This document shows positions 55,154 to 63,015 of a DNA stretch of 64,000 nucleotides, one piece after another (positions within the stretch are counted from its first letter, which is position 1; the number at the start of each line of letters is the position of its first letter). The notes below the pieces were generated by a model. It did no database searches. It was given only the letters and a program-made list of their open reading frames with translations, and was not told where the DNA came from. This stretch comes from an uncultured Prevotella sp. Its GTDB lineage: Bacteria > Bacteroidota > Bacteroidia > Bacteroidales > Bacteroidaceae. Position numbers and translations under genes: made by a program. Location of the stretch: the NCBI GenBank assembly GCA_934272845.1, contig CAKQSF010000002.1, forward strand, positions 62,001 through 126,000, written 5' to 3'.

Positions 55154-55828
55154 CTACCAGTTCATGAATATCATATATGTTCCGTCGGCATCTATTTCAA
55201 AGTCTTCGCCTGTAGCCTCATTTAGAGTACCCTGCCACATCATTGTGTATGGGTAACAATTCCATTTCAGTCCTTTGCTCACAAACTTCTTGCATGACAG
55301 GTTGAACAAACTTACCTGCTGACCAGGGTGCGAACGGAACGTTTGTTTGCCCTTAACGGCAACGAAATATCCATGGTCGGTAACCATAATGGGTTTGATG
55401 TTGAAGTGGTCCGCATAGAATCCCATCAAGAAGATGTTGCCTAAGGTGTGGTCTTCGCGTTTTCCCGTTGCGGCAAGATATACTATTGTCTCCGTCTCAG
55501 GATATGTCTTAAGCACGAAGCGTGTAGCCTTTGTAAGGTCATTAAACTCCTGTTCGTTGACAATATGCAGTCTTTCTCCTAATTGCCCTCTTATGTTGAG
55601 TGGCAATGAGTCGCCGTCTCCCACCACGGCAGTAGGCTCTATGCCCTGTTCTAGTGCCTGCATGCACGCGCCATCGCAGCACACGAGGCACTTCGCATTG
55701 TGTAGAATGTTGAGTGGCACCTCATGGGTTGGGTACTCGCCATTAGCAAGTATTACAGCCTCTACTTGCCTCCCCTCATGGGGGGAAAGAATACTGTTGA
55801 TTGTTTGTGAGAGTATTGCTTCTTTCAT
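55154..55828 (-). CDS. thiN: thiamine pyrophosphokinase
   Basis: Converts salvaged thiamine to thiamine pyrophosphate. The 224-residue protein has CLVCCDGACMQAL, the catalytic VVGDGDSLP, EQEFNDLTKATRF and GKREDHTLGN motifs of the family. Relatives begin at the VEAVILANGEYP segment; here about 22 extra residues precede it. Part of them (SPHEGRQ) is the translation of a GC-rich intergenic hairpin repeat at 55765-55792. The ATG lies six bases after the transporter stop. Last gene of a TPP-controlled operon. Confidence 0.92.
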   Translation of the reverse strand: MKEAILSQTINSILSPHEGRQVEAVILANGEYPTHEVPLNILHNAKCLVCCDGACMQALEQGIEPTAVVGDGDSLPLNIRGQLGERLHIVNEQEFNDLTKATRFVLKTYPETETIVYLAATGKREDHTLGNIFLMGFYADHFNIKPIMVTDHGYFVAVKGKQTFRSHPGQQVSLFNLSCKKFVSKGLKWNCYPYTMMWQGTLNEATGEDFEIDADGTYMIFMNW

Positions 55829-55834
55829 GTGACT

Positions 55835-56416
55835 TTATTTCATTTTCTTTTTCCAGTTAAAGTATCCAGCCACGGCTATTACGGTGTAAAGCCCGTACAG
55901 TCCAGCCTTGAACGGAATACCTTTAACGGTGTAAAGGTAGCAACAGATGGCGTCAACAATAATCCAGAAGAACCATTGTTCTATGTATTTTCTTGACAAA
56001 GCCCATAGCCCTACGAAACTGAGTGCGTTGGTAAAGGCGTCTAACAATGGCACCGTAGAGTCCGTAAAATTGACTAATATATAGTAGGTGGCAGACCATG
56101 CTATGAGGAAGAACGCCAATATTGGCAGATACAGACGTAGCGGTGTGTGCGTGATAGGCATTTCCTCGCCCTTCTGTTGGTTTCTCTTTTTCCCGAAACG
56201 CCATACAGCCCAGCCCCATGCCGCAGCGAGAGCGTAGTAAAGGGACATACCAGCATCACCGTAAAGACCGTGCGTCCAGTATAGCCAAATATCGAGAATA
56301 GGCATTATGAAGCCTGCAAACCATAGGTATATGCTTGCCCTAAACTCCAGTATCAGATACCAGAGTCCAAGGAGCGTAGTCAATATGTCAAGCCAATATT
56401 CTGATAGAAACTCCAT
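55835..56416 (-). CDS. pnuT: PnuT-type thiamine transporter
   Basis: A 193-residue inner-membrane protein of the PnuC family with about seven hydrophobic segments and the family motifs LWYLILEFRASIYLWF and WFFWIIVDAICCYLYTVKG. PnuC-type proteins carry nicotinamide riboside, riboflavin or thiamine. The TPP riboswitch and the downstream thiamine kinase point to thiamine here. It lies between the TonB receptor and kinase genes with short gaps. Confidence 0.88.
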   Translation of the reverse strand: MEFLSEYWLDILTTLLGLWYLILEFRASIYLWFAGFIMPILDIWLYWTHGLYGDAGMSLYYALAAAWGWAVWRFGKKRNQQKGEEMPITHTPLRLYLPILAFFLIAWSATYYILVNFTDSTVPLLDAFTNALSFVGLWALSRKYIEQWFFWIIVDAICCYLYTVKGIPFKAGLYGLYTVIAVAGYFNWKKKMK

Positions 56417-56439
56417 TGTAGGGTTGTTAAGTAAGTGTT

Positions 56440-58716
56440 TTAGAACTTTACTGACAGGTGTGCCATGCAGTTAAATGGTGCTGATGGCGCGAAGCCAGCC
56501 ATGTAAAGGTTGTCAGTTTGGTAGGCCTCCACGGTGCCGTTGTTCATGCGGTATGCTGGTGCCGCCCAACCATTGTTGTCGTATTCCGCACTGAAGAGGT
56601 TGTAAAGAGATATGCCAATGCGCAATTCCTTCATGCCAAGAGAGTTCAGTCCCGTCTTCTTAGTGTCGAAAGAGTAGGAGAGGTCAAGGTTTGTGGTGAA
56701 GAAAGAGTCGAGTGTCATGCTCACCTGTTGGTCTACAGTGCCATCAGCGTTGTAGTTAGTATAGTACTTACAGTCGGTGTTAGTAAGGTACTGCTCTCCT
56801 ACAAACTGGTTTTGTATGTTCGCCTCAAATCCCTTGTATGTAAATGTCAGTATGTTATTGAATACAGCACTTGGTGAGAACGAGGTGTGAGTGCTGCCGA
56901 GGTTCACGCTTCCCCCCTTATCAAGATAGACATTCCAGTCCTTATTACGGTTACGTGAGAAGGTGGCGTTGGCGTCCCAGCGGAACCAAGACACGGGTTT
57001 CCAAGCCGCTTCCAGTTCTATACCTGTGCGGTAACTGCGTCCGCTGTTGTCGTTGCTGGCAATCATCTCACCAATGTCGTTAAGTTTTCCTGTCAGCACA
57101 TACTGGTTATTGTAGTACATGTAGTACAGGTTCACACCTGCCGAGAACTTCGTGCTGGCGTATTTGTAACCCAACTCCATGTCCTGCAACTTCTCTGCGC
57201 TGAGGTGTTGCACGTAGTTGTCTTGGTAATCGTTACGCGTAGGCTCCTTGTGTGAGATGCCGTAAGAAACGTAGAGGCGGTTGTTTGCATTAACCTGGTA
57301 GTTGAATCCGAACTTAGGATTAAAGAAATCGAAGTCGTCGTGCGCCCATAGTTCTGTGCTTGGAGCGTTCTTCCAGTGGTCACCAGGGTCTTGCATACGG
57401 TAGCCTACGTGACGGTATTGAAGGTCAACGTAAGCGTTAAGACCTTTAGTAAATTCCCATTCAGCTTTGCCGTAGATGTTAGCGTCCGTCTTCTTCGCTC
57501 TGTCGCGGTAGTACTCATAGGCAGGAGTGAGAGCGTTATCAGGGTTATCCGTCCAAGTAACGATGCCGAAGTGGTCGCCGACATACTTGTTCCATCCACC
57601 GCCAATGGTAGCCTTCAGACGCTCGTTAGGCTTATAGTTAATGGATGCAACAGTGCCGTAGAAGTCGTTTTCCATCTTCTTTTGGCGAATGTAGTTACTG
57701 GTTGAGGAATCGTAAATATCGTCCGTAGGACCATATATGGCGTTATAGTCATCCGCTTTATATTCCTCGTAATATCCGTTGCCCCTCGTATAGTGTAGTG
57801 CCACGTTAAGGTTCCATGCCTTACCGAGTATCTGGTTCCATATCAGTTGGTAGTTATACTGGCGGTAGTTGTCGGTCTGGTTGTCGTAATAATGCCTGTT
57901 GCCATCATTGTCGTAGTACTCGCCGCATGAGTTATAGCGTCTGCCATAAAGACTCTGCTCATACTTAGAGGCGTAGTTCCATGCGTGATACGTCTTCTCC
58001 TTGCCACTGTAAGTGATAAACTTCAGTACGGTGTTGTCGTTAAAGTAACCAGCCTGTACGAAGTAAGAGTTCAATGCTGTATGCGCACGCTCCAGATAAC
58101 CGTGAGAACCGATGTCAGAGATGCGACCTTGCAGTCCGAAGTGGTTGCCTATGAGACCCGTGCCGAAGCGCAATGTCTCCTTATGGCTATAGTAACTGCC
58201 ACCGCTGAGGTCGAGACCAATGAAAGGTTGCGCACCGATATTTTCCGTCTGCATATTGATAGTTGCGCCAAAGGCACCAGCACCGTTAGTTGAAGTGCCG
58301 CAACCACGTTGTATCTGCATGCTCTGCATACTTGACGCCAGGTCGCCCATGTTGACAAAGTACACCTGAGAAGACTCTGCATCATTAACAGGAATACCGT
58401 TTGAGGTAATGTTAATGCGTGAAGGGTCAACACCGCGCACCCTAATAGAGGTGTAGCCAATGCCGTTGCCAGCATCACTCGTAGTGGTGACAGACGGTGT
58501 GAGCGATAATAACTGAGGGATGTCTTTGCCGAAGTTCACCTTCTCTATCTGCTTTCGGTCAAAGTTAGTAAAAGCCACAGGCGTGCTTTTGTCGGCACGT
58601 GTTGAAGTTACCTGAACGTCTTGCAGCACTACAGACTTGTCGTTGTCAACAGGTTCCGTAGCATAGATGTCTGCCGCACACGTAAGTGCAGCGATACAGA
58701 GTACATTTTTTTTCAT
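56440..58716 (-). CDS. TonB-dependent outer-membrane receptor, probable thiamine importer
   Basis: A 758-residue receptor with signal peptide (about 1-19). The plug domain (about 45-155) starts VVLQDVQVTSTRADKSTPVAF and holds ITSNGIPVNDAESSQVYF and the QRGCGTSTNGAGAFGATINM segment. A 22-strand-type barrel follows, ending in AHLSVKF. It lacks the N-terminal carboxypeptidase-like domain of SusC proteins. The TPP riboswitch upstream and the thiamine genes downstream indicate uptake of thiamine or TPP across the outer membrane. Confidence 0.92.
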   Translation of the reverse strand: MKKNVLCIAALTCAADIYATEPVDNDKSVVLQDVQVTSTRADKSTPVAFTNFDRKQIEKVNFGKDIPQLLSLTPSVTTTSDAGNGIGYTSIRVRGVDPSRINITSNGIPVNDAESSQVYFVNMGDLASSMQSMQIQRGCGTSTNGAGAFGATINMQTENIGAQPFIGLDLSGGSYYSHKETLRFGTGLIGNHFGLQGRISDIGSHGYLERAHTALNSYFVQAGYFNDNTVLKFITYSGKEKTYHAWNYASKYEQSLYGRRYNSCGEYYDNDGNRHYYDNQTDNYRQYNYQLIWNQILGKAWNLNVALHYTRGNGYYEEYKADDYNAIYGPTDDIYDSSTSNYIRQKKMENDFYGTVASINYKPNERLKATIGGGWNKYVGDHFGIVTWTDNPDNALTPAYEYYRDRAKKTDANIYGKAEWEFTKGLNAYVDLQYRHVGYRMQDPGDHWKNAPSTELWAHDDFDFFNPKFGFNYQVNANNRLYVSYGISHKEPTRNDYQDNYVQHLSAEKLQDMELGYKYASTKFSAGVNLYYMYYNNQYVLTGKLNDIGEMIASNDNSGRSYRTGIELEAAWKPVSWFRWDANATFSRNRNKDWNVYLDKGGSVNLGSTHTSFSPSAVFNNILTFTYKGFEANIQNQFVGEQYLTNTDCKYYTNYNADGTVDQQVSMTLDSFFTTNLDLSYSFDTKKTGLNSLGMKELRIGISLYNLFSAEYDNNGWAAPAYRMNNGTVEAYQTDNLYMAGFAPSAPFNCMAHLSVKF

Positions 58717-58789
58717 GTAAACCTTTCATTGGTGAAGACGCTTTTGTAAGTATCCCCACCTTAAACCATAATAATAACAATAATAAAAA

Positions 58790-58882
58790 GGGATACCATT
58801 CTCCCTACGTTGGCATTACCCACCTCAGGTTCGTTGGGTGTAATCTCAGCCATGCTAAAATTGCACAGCACCCCTTTGCTTC
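58790..58882 (-). ncRNA. TPP riboswitch (THI element)
   Basis: Read on the minus strand it shows the conserved THI elements in order: GGGGTGC (complement of 58868-58874), GGCTGAGATTACACCC, GAACCTGAGGTGGGTAATGCC and CGTAGGGA near 58801-58808. A GTATCCC/GGGGATAC pairing between the aptamer 3' edge (58790-58796) and 58750-58757 may be the expression platform. It controls the TonB receptor operon. Confidence 0.95.
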
Positions 58883-58899
58883 CACTTTGAAAGCGAGTG

Positions 58900-58930
58900 C
58901 AAAGTTACTGCTTTTTCTTGGGATATGCAA
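58900..58930 (-). promoter_or_regulatory. promoter for the thiamine operon
   Basis: On the minus strand, TTG (58930-58928), a 20-base gap and TAACTTTG (58907-58900), the same arrangement as in front of the B12 riboswitch. Confidence 0.75.
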
Positions 58931-58942
58931 GGAAATACGCTG

Positions 58943-59153
58943 TTTCCCAAATTTACCATTTTTGTGTAGTTTTATGCGCATGATTGTAAGATGCCGATTA
59001 TTAGATAGTTACGTCCTTGGAGAACGATATGTATCATTTCACGTTGTAATTAAGCCCAAATTACGATGTAATCAGGGCCTGATTACACAGTAAAAGCACC
59101 CAAATCGCAGAGCGAAAAGGGTGCTTTCGTAGAGTTTCCCAAATTTACCATTT
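58943..59153. repeat. 192-bp-pitch direct-repeat element, copy 3
   Basis: TTTCCCAAATTTACCATTT at 58943-58961 and 59135-59153, exactly 192 bp apart, opposite in orientation to copies 1 and 2. The interior has TAATTAAGCCC, GTAATCAGGGCC and an AAAAGCACCC/AGGGTGCTTT hairpin. Confidence 0.8.
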
Positions 59154-59172
59154 TGGGGATAATCTTTATGTT

Positions 59173-59369
59173 AGTGACGGTGAAAGAATAAATTGGTATA
59201 ATTTATGTCATAGATTTTTGAGATAGTTTGGAGACATGAAGAAGGATCAATGCGAGCATTGTGACTGATGGATGGCTTCAAAATATCCAAAAAGATATGA
59301 CAAGGAAATAAATATCATTTATGTAATCCACTCCGCTAAATTGTACCAAGTTATTGTTTTACCGTCACT
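59173..59369. mobile_element. MITE-like AGTGACGG element
   Basis: 197 bp with inverted ends AGTGACGGTGAAAGAATAA (left) and the complement of AGTGACGGTAAAACAATAA (right). The similarity continues about 15 bases inward (TTGGTA-AATTTA). The interior has CAATG-cgag-CATTGTGAC, also found in the AGTAAGTG elements. A solo end-like sequence lies at 40374-40390. No target duplication is clear. Confidence 0.7.
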
Positions 59370-59407
59370 TACGTTATGAGTAGGTTGTGTGTGGACTGTG
59401 GGTTATG

Positions 59408-60751
59408 TCAATATGGTTCTTTTCTAACAAACTTTTTCAATAAAAAAGTTAGGAAGTAGGGGAATGTATAGAATTGTCCGTTAAAGCCAATATTCCTGTT
59501 GCATAACTTAATACCATATTTAACGTCAGGGTATTTACTGTCTTGTGCGGTTAACTTAGACAATGATTTCGTAGCATTGTCGGTAGCCTTTACCTCAATA
59601 GGGATGAGGGAATCTTTGTCACGAATAAAGAAATCCATCTTGAGTGTAGACTTCTCGTTGCGGTAGAAATAAAGGTTATACCCCAATTTAACGAGCATAT
59701 CGCCAACGATGTTCTCGTATAGTGCCCCCTTGTATGTGCCATAGTTCTTGTTTACCCTAATGTCTTCTTGCGACTCCTCGTCAAGTGAGGCAACGAGCAA
59801 GCCGGTGTCCTTATAGTATATTTTGTAAGACTTCGGGTCATAATTACCTTTTAGTGGTAGAGACACTTGCGCCAGACAGTAGCAGACATTGATTATACCT
59901 GCGTCACGTAGCCACTCCACGGTACCTACATACTCACGGTTACGTGCTCCATGTGCTATTTTGCTAATTTGAAACTTCTTGTTGTCTTGTCCCAAGAATA
60001 CAGATATGTGGTCATACACGTTTTTTATCTTTCCTTTGTCGAGACCTTGTGCATACTTCGTTATGTCTTCTTCGTAATCTAATAGAAGTTGACGCTGTAG
60101 TCTTAGTGTGCCACTGAAGTTGTCATTAGTAACAAATTGGTTGACAACGGCAGGCATACCGCCTATTGTCATGTATTCTCTGAACAATGTTCCCATGACT
60201 TCCATCTCCATGTTTGAGAGTGGTGTCACATTATACATCTTATCATACAAACGCTTTATGAACGCTTCGCCATACCCTTTTGCCCATAGAAATTCCTCAA
60301 AATCCATGGAGTGCATGGTGTAGTCTTCCTTGTATCCAACGCTGTTTGACTCTATCTCCTGATAGTTTATGCCCATGAGCGAGCCTGAACATATAACGTC
60401 GTATCGTCCATCAATCTTGAACGCCTTTAGACTCGTGGCGCAAGTGGGACAGTCTTGTATCTCATCGAAGAAGAAAAGTGTATTTCCTTCTTCTACTGTT
60501 ATTGACGGATCGATAAGCGTAATGTTTCTTATTATGCTATTAACCTCGTATCCTTCCTCAAATATTGCTTTAAATTTCTTTTCTAATACAAAGTTTATGG
60601 CAACGATGTTTTTGTAGTTTTCCTGGGCAAAATGCATGATTGACGCCGTCTTACCAACCTGTCTTGCGCCTTTAACAATAAGGGGCATTCTTTCATTATC
60701 TTTCTTCCACTGTGTGAGATATGTGTCTATTTTTCTTTGCAATAGTTTCAT
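59408..60751 (-). CDS. AAA_14/DUF4143 ATPase, copy 2
   Basis: A 447-residue paralogue of the ATPase at 29047. It has Walker A GARQVGKT, Walker B LFFFDEIQDCPTCATSL, ICSGSLMGINY, and a C-terminal DUF4143 region with KMDFFIRD and PIEVKATDNA, again the D/ExK layout of a PD-(D/E)XK-like fold. ATG 60751 is preferred over an in-frame TTG at 60757. The two proteins share family motifs but little else, so this is not a recent duplication. A 32-bp-pitch array lies across its promoter region. Confidence 0.88.
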   Translation of the reverse strand: MKLLQRKIDTYLTQWKKDNERMPLIVKGARQVGKTASIMHFAQENYKNIVAINFVLEKKFKAIFEEGYEVNSIIRNITLIDPSITVEEGNTLFFFDEIQDCPTCATSLKAFKIDGRYDVICSGSLMGINYQEIESNSVGYKEDYTMHSMDFEEFLWAKGYGEAFIKRLYDKMYNVTPLSNMEMEVMGTLFREYMTIGGMPAVVNQFVTNDNFSGTLRLQRQLLLDYEEDITKYAQGLDKGKIKNVYDHISVFLGQDNKKFQISKIAHGARNREYVGTVEWLRDAGIINVCYCLAQVSLPLKGNYDPKSYKIYYKDTGLLVASLDEESQEDIRVNKNYGTYKGALYENIVGDMLVKLGYNLYFYRNEKSTLKMDFFIRDKDSLIPIEVKATDNATKSLSKLTAQDSKYPDVKYGIKLCNRNIGFNGQFYTFPYFLTFLLKKFVRKEPY

Positions 60752-60783
60752 AATCAATCTGTTTGTGCTGCAAAGTTGTACAT

Positions 60784-60893
60784 AAAATCACAAAATTCCA
60801 AGGTTTTTAGTTGTAAAAATCACAAAATTCCAAGGTTTTTGGTCGTAAAAATCACAAAATTCCAAGGATAATGAGTATGGAAATCACATTTTC
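60784..60893 (-). repeat. four-copy 32-bp tandem array upstream of ATPase copy 2
   Basis: ATCACAAAATTCCAAGG starts at 60787, 60819 and 60851, and a partial copy at 60883, exactly 32 bp apart. On the minus strand each full unit contains GGAATTTTG, close to the -7 consensus. The functional -7 box is probably ACAACTTTG at 60771-60779. Confidence 0.88.
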
Positions 60894-60915
60894 TCTTAAG
60901 AATGTTAGTCATCAT

Positions 60916-61377
60916 CTAATCATTATACAGCAGTCTGCGCACTGATACGTCAGCGAAAGTCTGCGGAACGATGCACGGTTGTGGTGACCTTTGTTTGTCG
61001 GAAGTGGCTTGCAGGCAAATGGTTGTACCGTCAATAAAGTCTAAACCGTAGATGTTGAACCTTTTGTTTCCTCTCACTTGAAATTCCTGTGTCTTGCCAA
61101 TGGCGGGGATAAAGAGTATTATGCGGTAGTCATTGCTGTCTTTATTGGTCGTGTTAACGTATCCTGTAATATGCTGTTCCGTCTCAAACGTTGTAGAAAC
61201 GCCTGTTGGTGCTTTGGTGAATGATGTATCTTTTAACAGACATTGTAAGTCAAGAATGGTGTGTGAGGATGGTACTACGGAAGGCATGCTGTCACGTTCT
61301 TGGGAATGGCAAATGGTGATGGTACTGCAAAAAAAAGAAAATGATAGCATGAAAAATATTAGGAAGCGTCGTAACAT
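60916..61377 (-). CDS. small exported protein, possibly a remnant of a larger envelope protein
   Basis: A 153-residue protein with a signal peptide (about 1-25). Its C-terminal half has FNIYGLDFIDGTTICLQATS. That phrase is like one found near the middle of large Bacteroidetes envelope proteins with carboxypeptidase-like or macroglobulin domains, just before their TonB plug-like part. It could be a truncated descendant or an independent small protein. It lies downstream of the histidine kinase gene on the same strand. Confidence 0.55.
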   Translation of the reverse strand: MLRRFLIFFMLSFSFFCSTITICHSQERDSMPSVVPSSHTILDLQCLLKDTSFTKAPTGVSTTFETEQHITGYVNTTNKDSNDYRIILFIPAIGKTQEFQVRGNKRFNIYGLDFIDGTTICLQATSDKQRSPQPCIVPQTFADVSVRRLLYND

Positions 61378-61404
61378 AAGGTAAATAGTTGTAGGGTTAG
61401 TATA

Positions 61405-62253
61405 TTATAGTGTACTGCTGATGACGTAAGTGACGTGGAAACCGCTCTGTGGTGTGTCGGCTAATGATAGCGACATATTCTGAAGAAGAAGTATTTGGCG
61501 TGACAGAGACAGTCCGATGCCGTTGCCGTTAGGTTTGGTTGTGAAGAAGGGGACGAAGATGTCGCGGCGTACATCAGGCGGTATTGGTGCGCCATCGTTA
61601 CTGATAAGAATATCGTTCTTGTCATCGTGGCATATAGATATGGTCTTTGCGCCAGCCTCGATAGCATTCTTTAGTATGTTGATGAAAACCTGGCGCAACA
61701 GGTTTCGGTCGGCATTGACGGTGAATTGGGGCGAGATGTTTGTCTGCCACTGAACGTTAGGGAATGTCTTTCGTATGGAGTCAATGAACGATGATAAGGT
61801 GATTGCCTCTAACTGTGGCTTTTGTAGTTGCGTTATCTTACGGTAACTGTTGACGAAGTTAGTTAAGGCGGTGCTGGTATCGTGAATAGTCTGTATGCCT
61901 TCTTCGTATGGCGAGCCTTTCAATGCGGTAGAGTCGAGGTACGTCTGGCAGATGCTTTGTATTGGAGCCGTGGCGTTCATCACCTCGTGAGTGAGCACAC
62001 GGGTGAGACGTTGCCATGCTTCTACCTCGTTGCGCATGGTGAGATTACTGATGTCTTTAACGGTATCGTTGAGAGCCTTTTGCATGGCTCGCTCGCCAAA
62101 GAATAGTCCTCGTAGCGGTAAGGCGAAGGAATAGTCATGGCAGCGCAGTGCTTCGCGCATCAGTTGTGCCCTATGGCGCAACAGGCATTGGTGGCGATAG
62201 AATAACCAAGAGGTGATGACTATAATGAGCGTGAGTATGATGGCGACGGTCAT
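61405..62253 (-). CDS. sensor histidine kinase, short form
   Basis: A 282-residue kinase with one N-terminal membrane helix (2-18) and almost no sensory domain. The H box is LTHEVMNATAPI (H89). N and G boxes are NILKNAIEAG, ISNDGAPIP and FFTTKPNGNGIGLS. It resembles the kinases paired with NtrC-like regulators in Bacteroidetes but is shorter at the N-terminus. It follows the response regulator gene by 15 bases and should phosphorylate it. Confidence 0.9.
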   Translation of the reverse strand: MTVAIILTLIIVITSWLFYRHQCLLRHRAQLMREALRCHDYSFALPLRGLFFGERAMQKALNDTVKDISNLTMRNEVEAWQRLTRVLTHEVMNATAPIQSICQTYLDSTALKGSPYEEGIQTIHDTSTALTNFVNSYRKITQLQKPQLEAITLSSFIDSIRKTFPNVQWQTNISPQFTVNADRNLLRQVFINILKNAIEAGAKTISICHDDKNDILISNDGAPIPPDVRRDIFVPFFTTKPNGNGIGLSLSRQILLLQNMSLSLADTPQSGFHVTYVISSTL

Positions 62254-62268
62254 AGGGCGTGTTTAGGG

Positions 62269-62808
62269 TTATTGGTCAGTAGTATTTGATGAACAGGCTT
62301 TCACTTTATTGTACAGAGTCTGGCGCGTAATGCCGAGCAGTTCCGCAGCCTTACTCATGTTACCGTGGCATTTGTCAACCACTTTCTTTACGTGTTTGGA
62401 CTCCACTTCACCGAGAGATTCCACTGTGATGTTGCTCGTAATAGCATCGTGAATGGTACGTTTCAGTTCGTCATTGTCCCACGGTTTAGTAACGAAGTCA
62501 GCGGCACCGCTCTTCAGTCCGCGTACTGCCAACTTTACATCAGCATAGGCTGTGATGAGTATCACAGGAGTATTGGGGTGGTGTTTCGTTATGGTGCGAA
62601 GCCAAAGAAGACCATCCTGCCCAGAGTTTACGCCAGGCGAGAAGTTCATGTCGAGCAGAACAGCGTCTATTTGCTGCTGCCTCATAGTGGAGAGAAGGCT
62701 CTCTGGCGTGGCGAGCGTGATAATACGCTGGAACATACCAGCGAGACATATCTTCAAAGCGGTAAGAACCGCCGTGTTATCGTCAACTATCAGTAGTGTG
62801 TTATACAT
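62269..62808 (-). CDS. response regulator with receiver and Fis-type helix-turn-helix, no AAA+ domain
   Basis: A 179-residue regulator. The receiver is complete (D9, D10, phosphoacceptor D53, T87, K108). The C-terminal Fis-type helix-turn-helix (about 139-172: HGNMSKAAELLGITRQTLYN) follows directly. The sigma-54 AAA+ domain that usually lies between these parts in NtrC-like regulators is absent, giving a layout like RegA/ActR/PrrA. ATG 62808 is five bases from a TACCTTTG box, so the mRNA may be leaderless. It is divergent from the permease gene, a probable target. Confidence 0.92.
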   Translation of the reverse strand: MYNTLLIVDDNTAVLTALKICLAGMFQRIITLATPESLLSTMRQQQIDAVLLDMNFSPGVNSGQDGLLWLRTITKHHPNTPVILITAYADVKLAVRGLKSGAADFVTKPWDNDELKRTIHDAITSNITVESLGEVESKHVKKVVDKCHGNMSKAAELLGITRQTLYNKVKACSSNTTDQ

Positions 62809-62813
62809 ACGTG

Positions 62814-62821
62814 CAAAGGTA
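62814..62821 (-). promoter_or_regulatory. -7 promoter box of the regulator-kinase operon
   Basis: CAAAGGTA on the plus strand (TACCTTTG on minus), ending five bases before the ATG. Confidence 0.6.
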
Positions 62822-62877
62822 ATGTTTTTTGTGTTTAACGGCAAACATTGTGCGCATAAATTGCGGGAAAGGGCGGG

Positions 62878-62933
62878 AAAGTGTCAAGAAATCATACAGG
62901 TAAGTGTATGAATAATAGACAGTCGGACACTTT
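62878..62933. promoter_or_regulatory. nested inverted repeats in the divergent promoter region
   Basis: Outer pair AAAGTGTC (62878-62885) and GACACTTT (62926-62933); inner pair TCATACA (62892-62898) and TGTATGA (62905-62911). They lie between the regulator and the permease, upstream of both promoters, and are candidate binding sites for the Fis-type regulator. Confidence 0.55.
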
Positions 62934-62949
62934 TCTTATAAAGAAGGCA

Positions 62950-62979
62950 TTGTAGAAAGGGAGGGATGATGTACCTTTG
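62950..62979 (+). promoter_or_regulatory. promoter for the permease gene
   Basis: TTG (62950-62952), a 19-base gap and TACCTTTG (62972-62979), followed by a leader of about 30 bases. Confidence 0.7.
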
Positions 62980-63015
62980 CGGTATAATTCATAAATCATT
63001 AAAAATATAATCGCT

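Noticed and set aside
30344..60893. Tandem 32-bp repeats as CRISPR arrays
   Set aside because: The whole unit is repeated with only partial variation, there are four copies, no cas genes are present, and the arrays lie across promoters.
62822..62980. Sigma-54 promoter for the permease
   Set aside because: No convincing GG-N10-GC pair is present, and the regulator lacks the AAA+ domain needed to use one.
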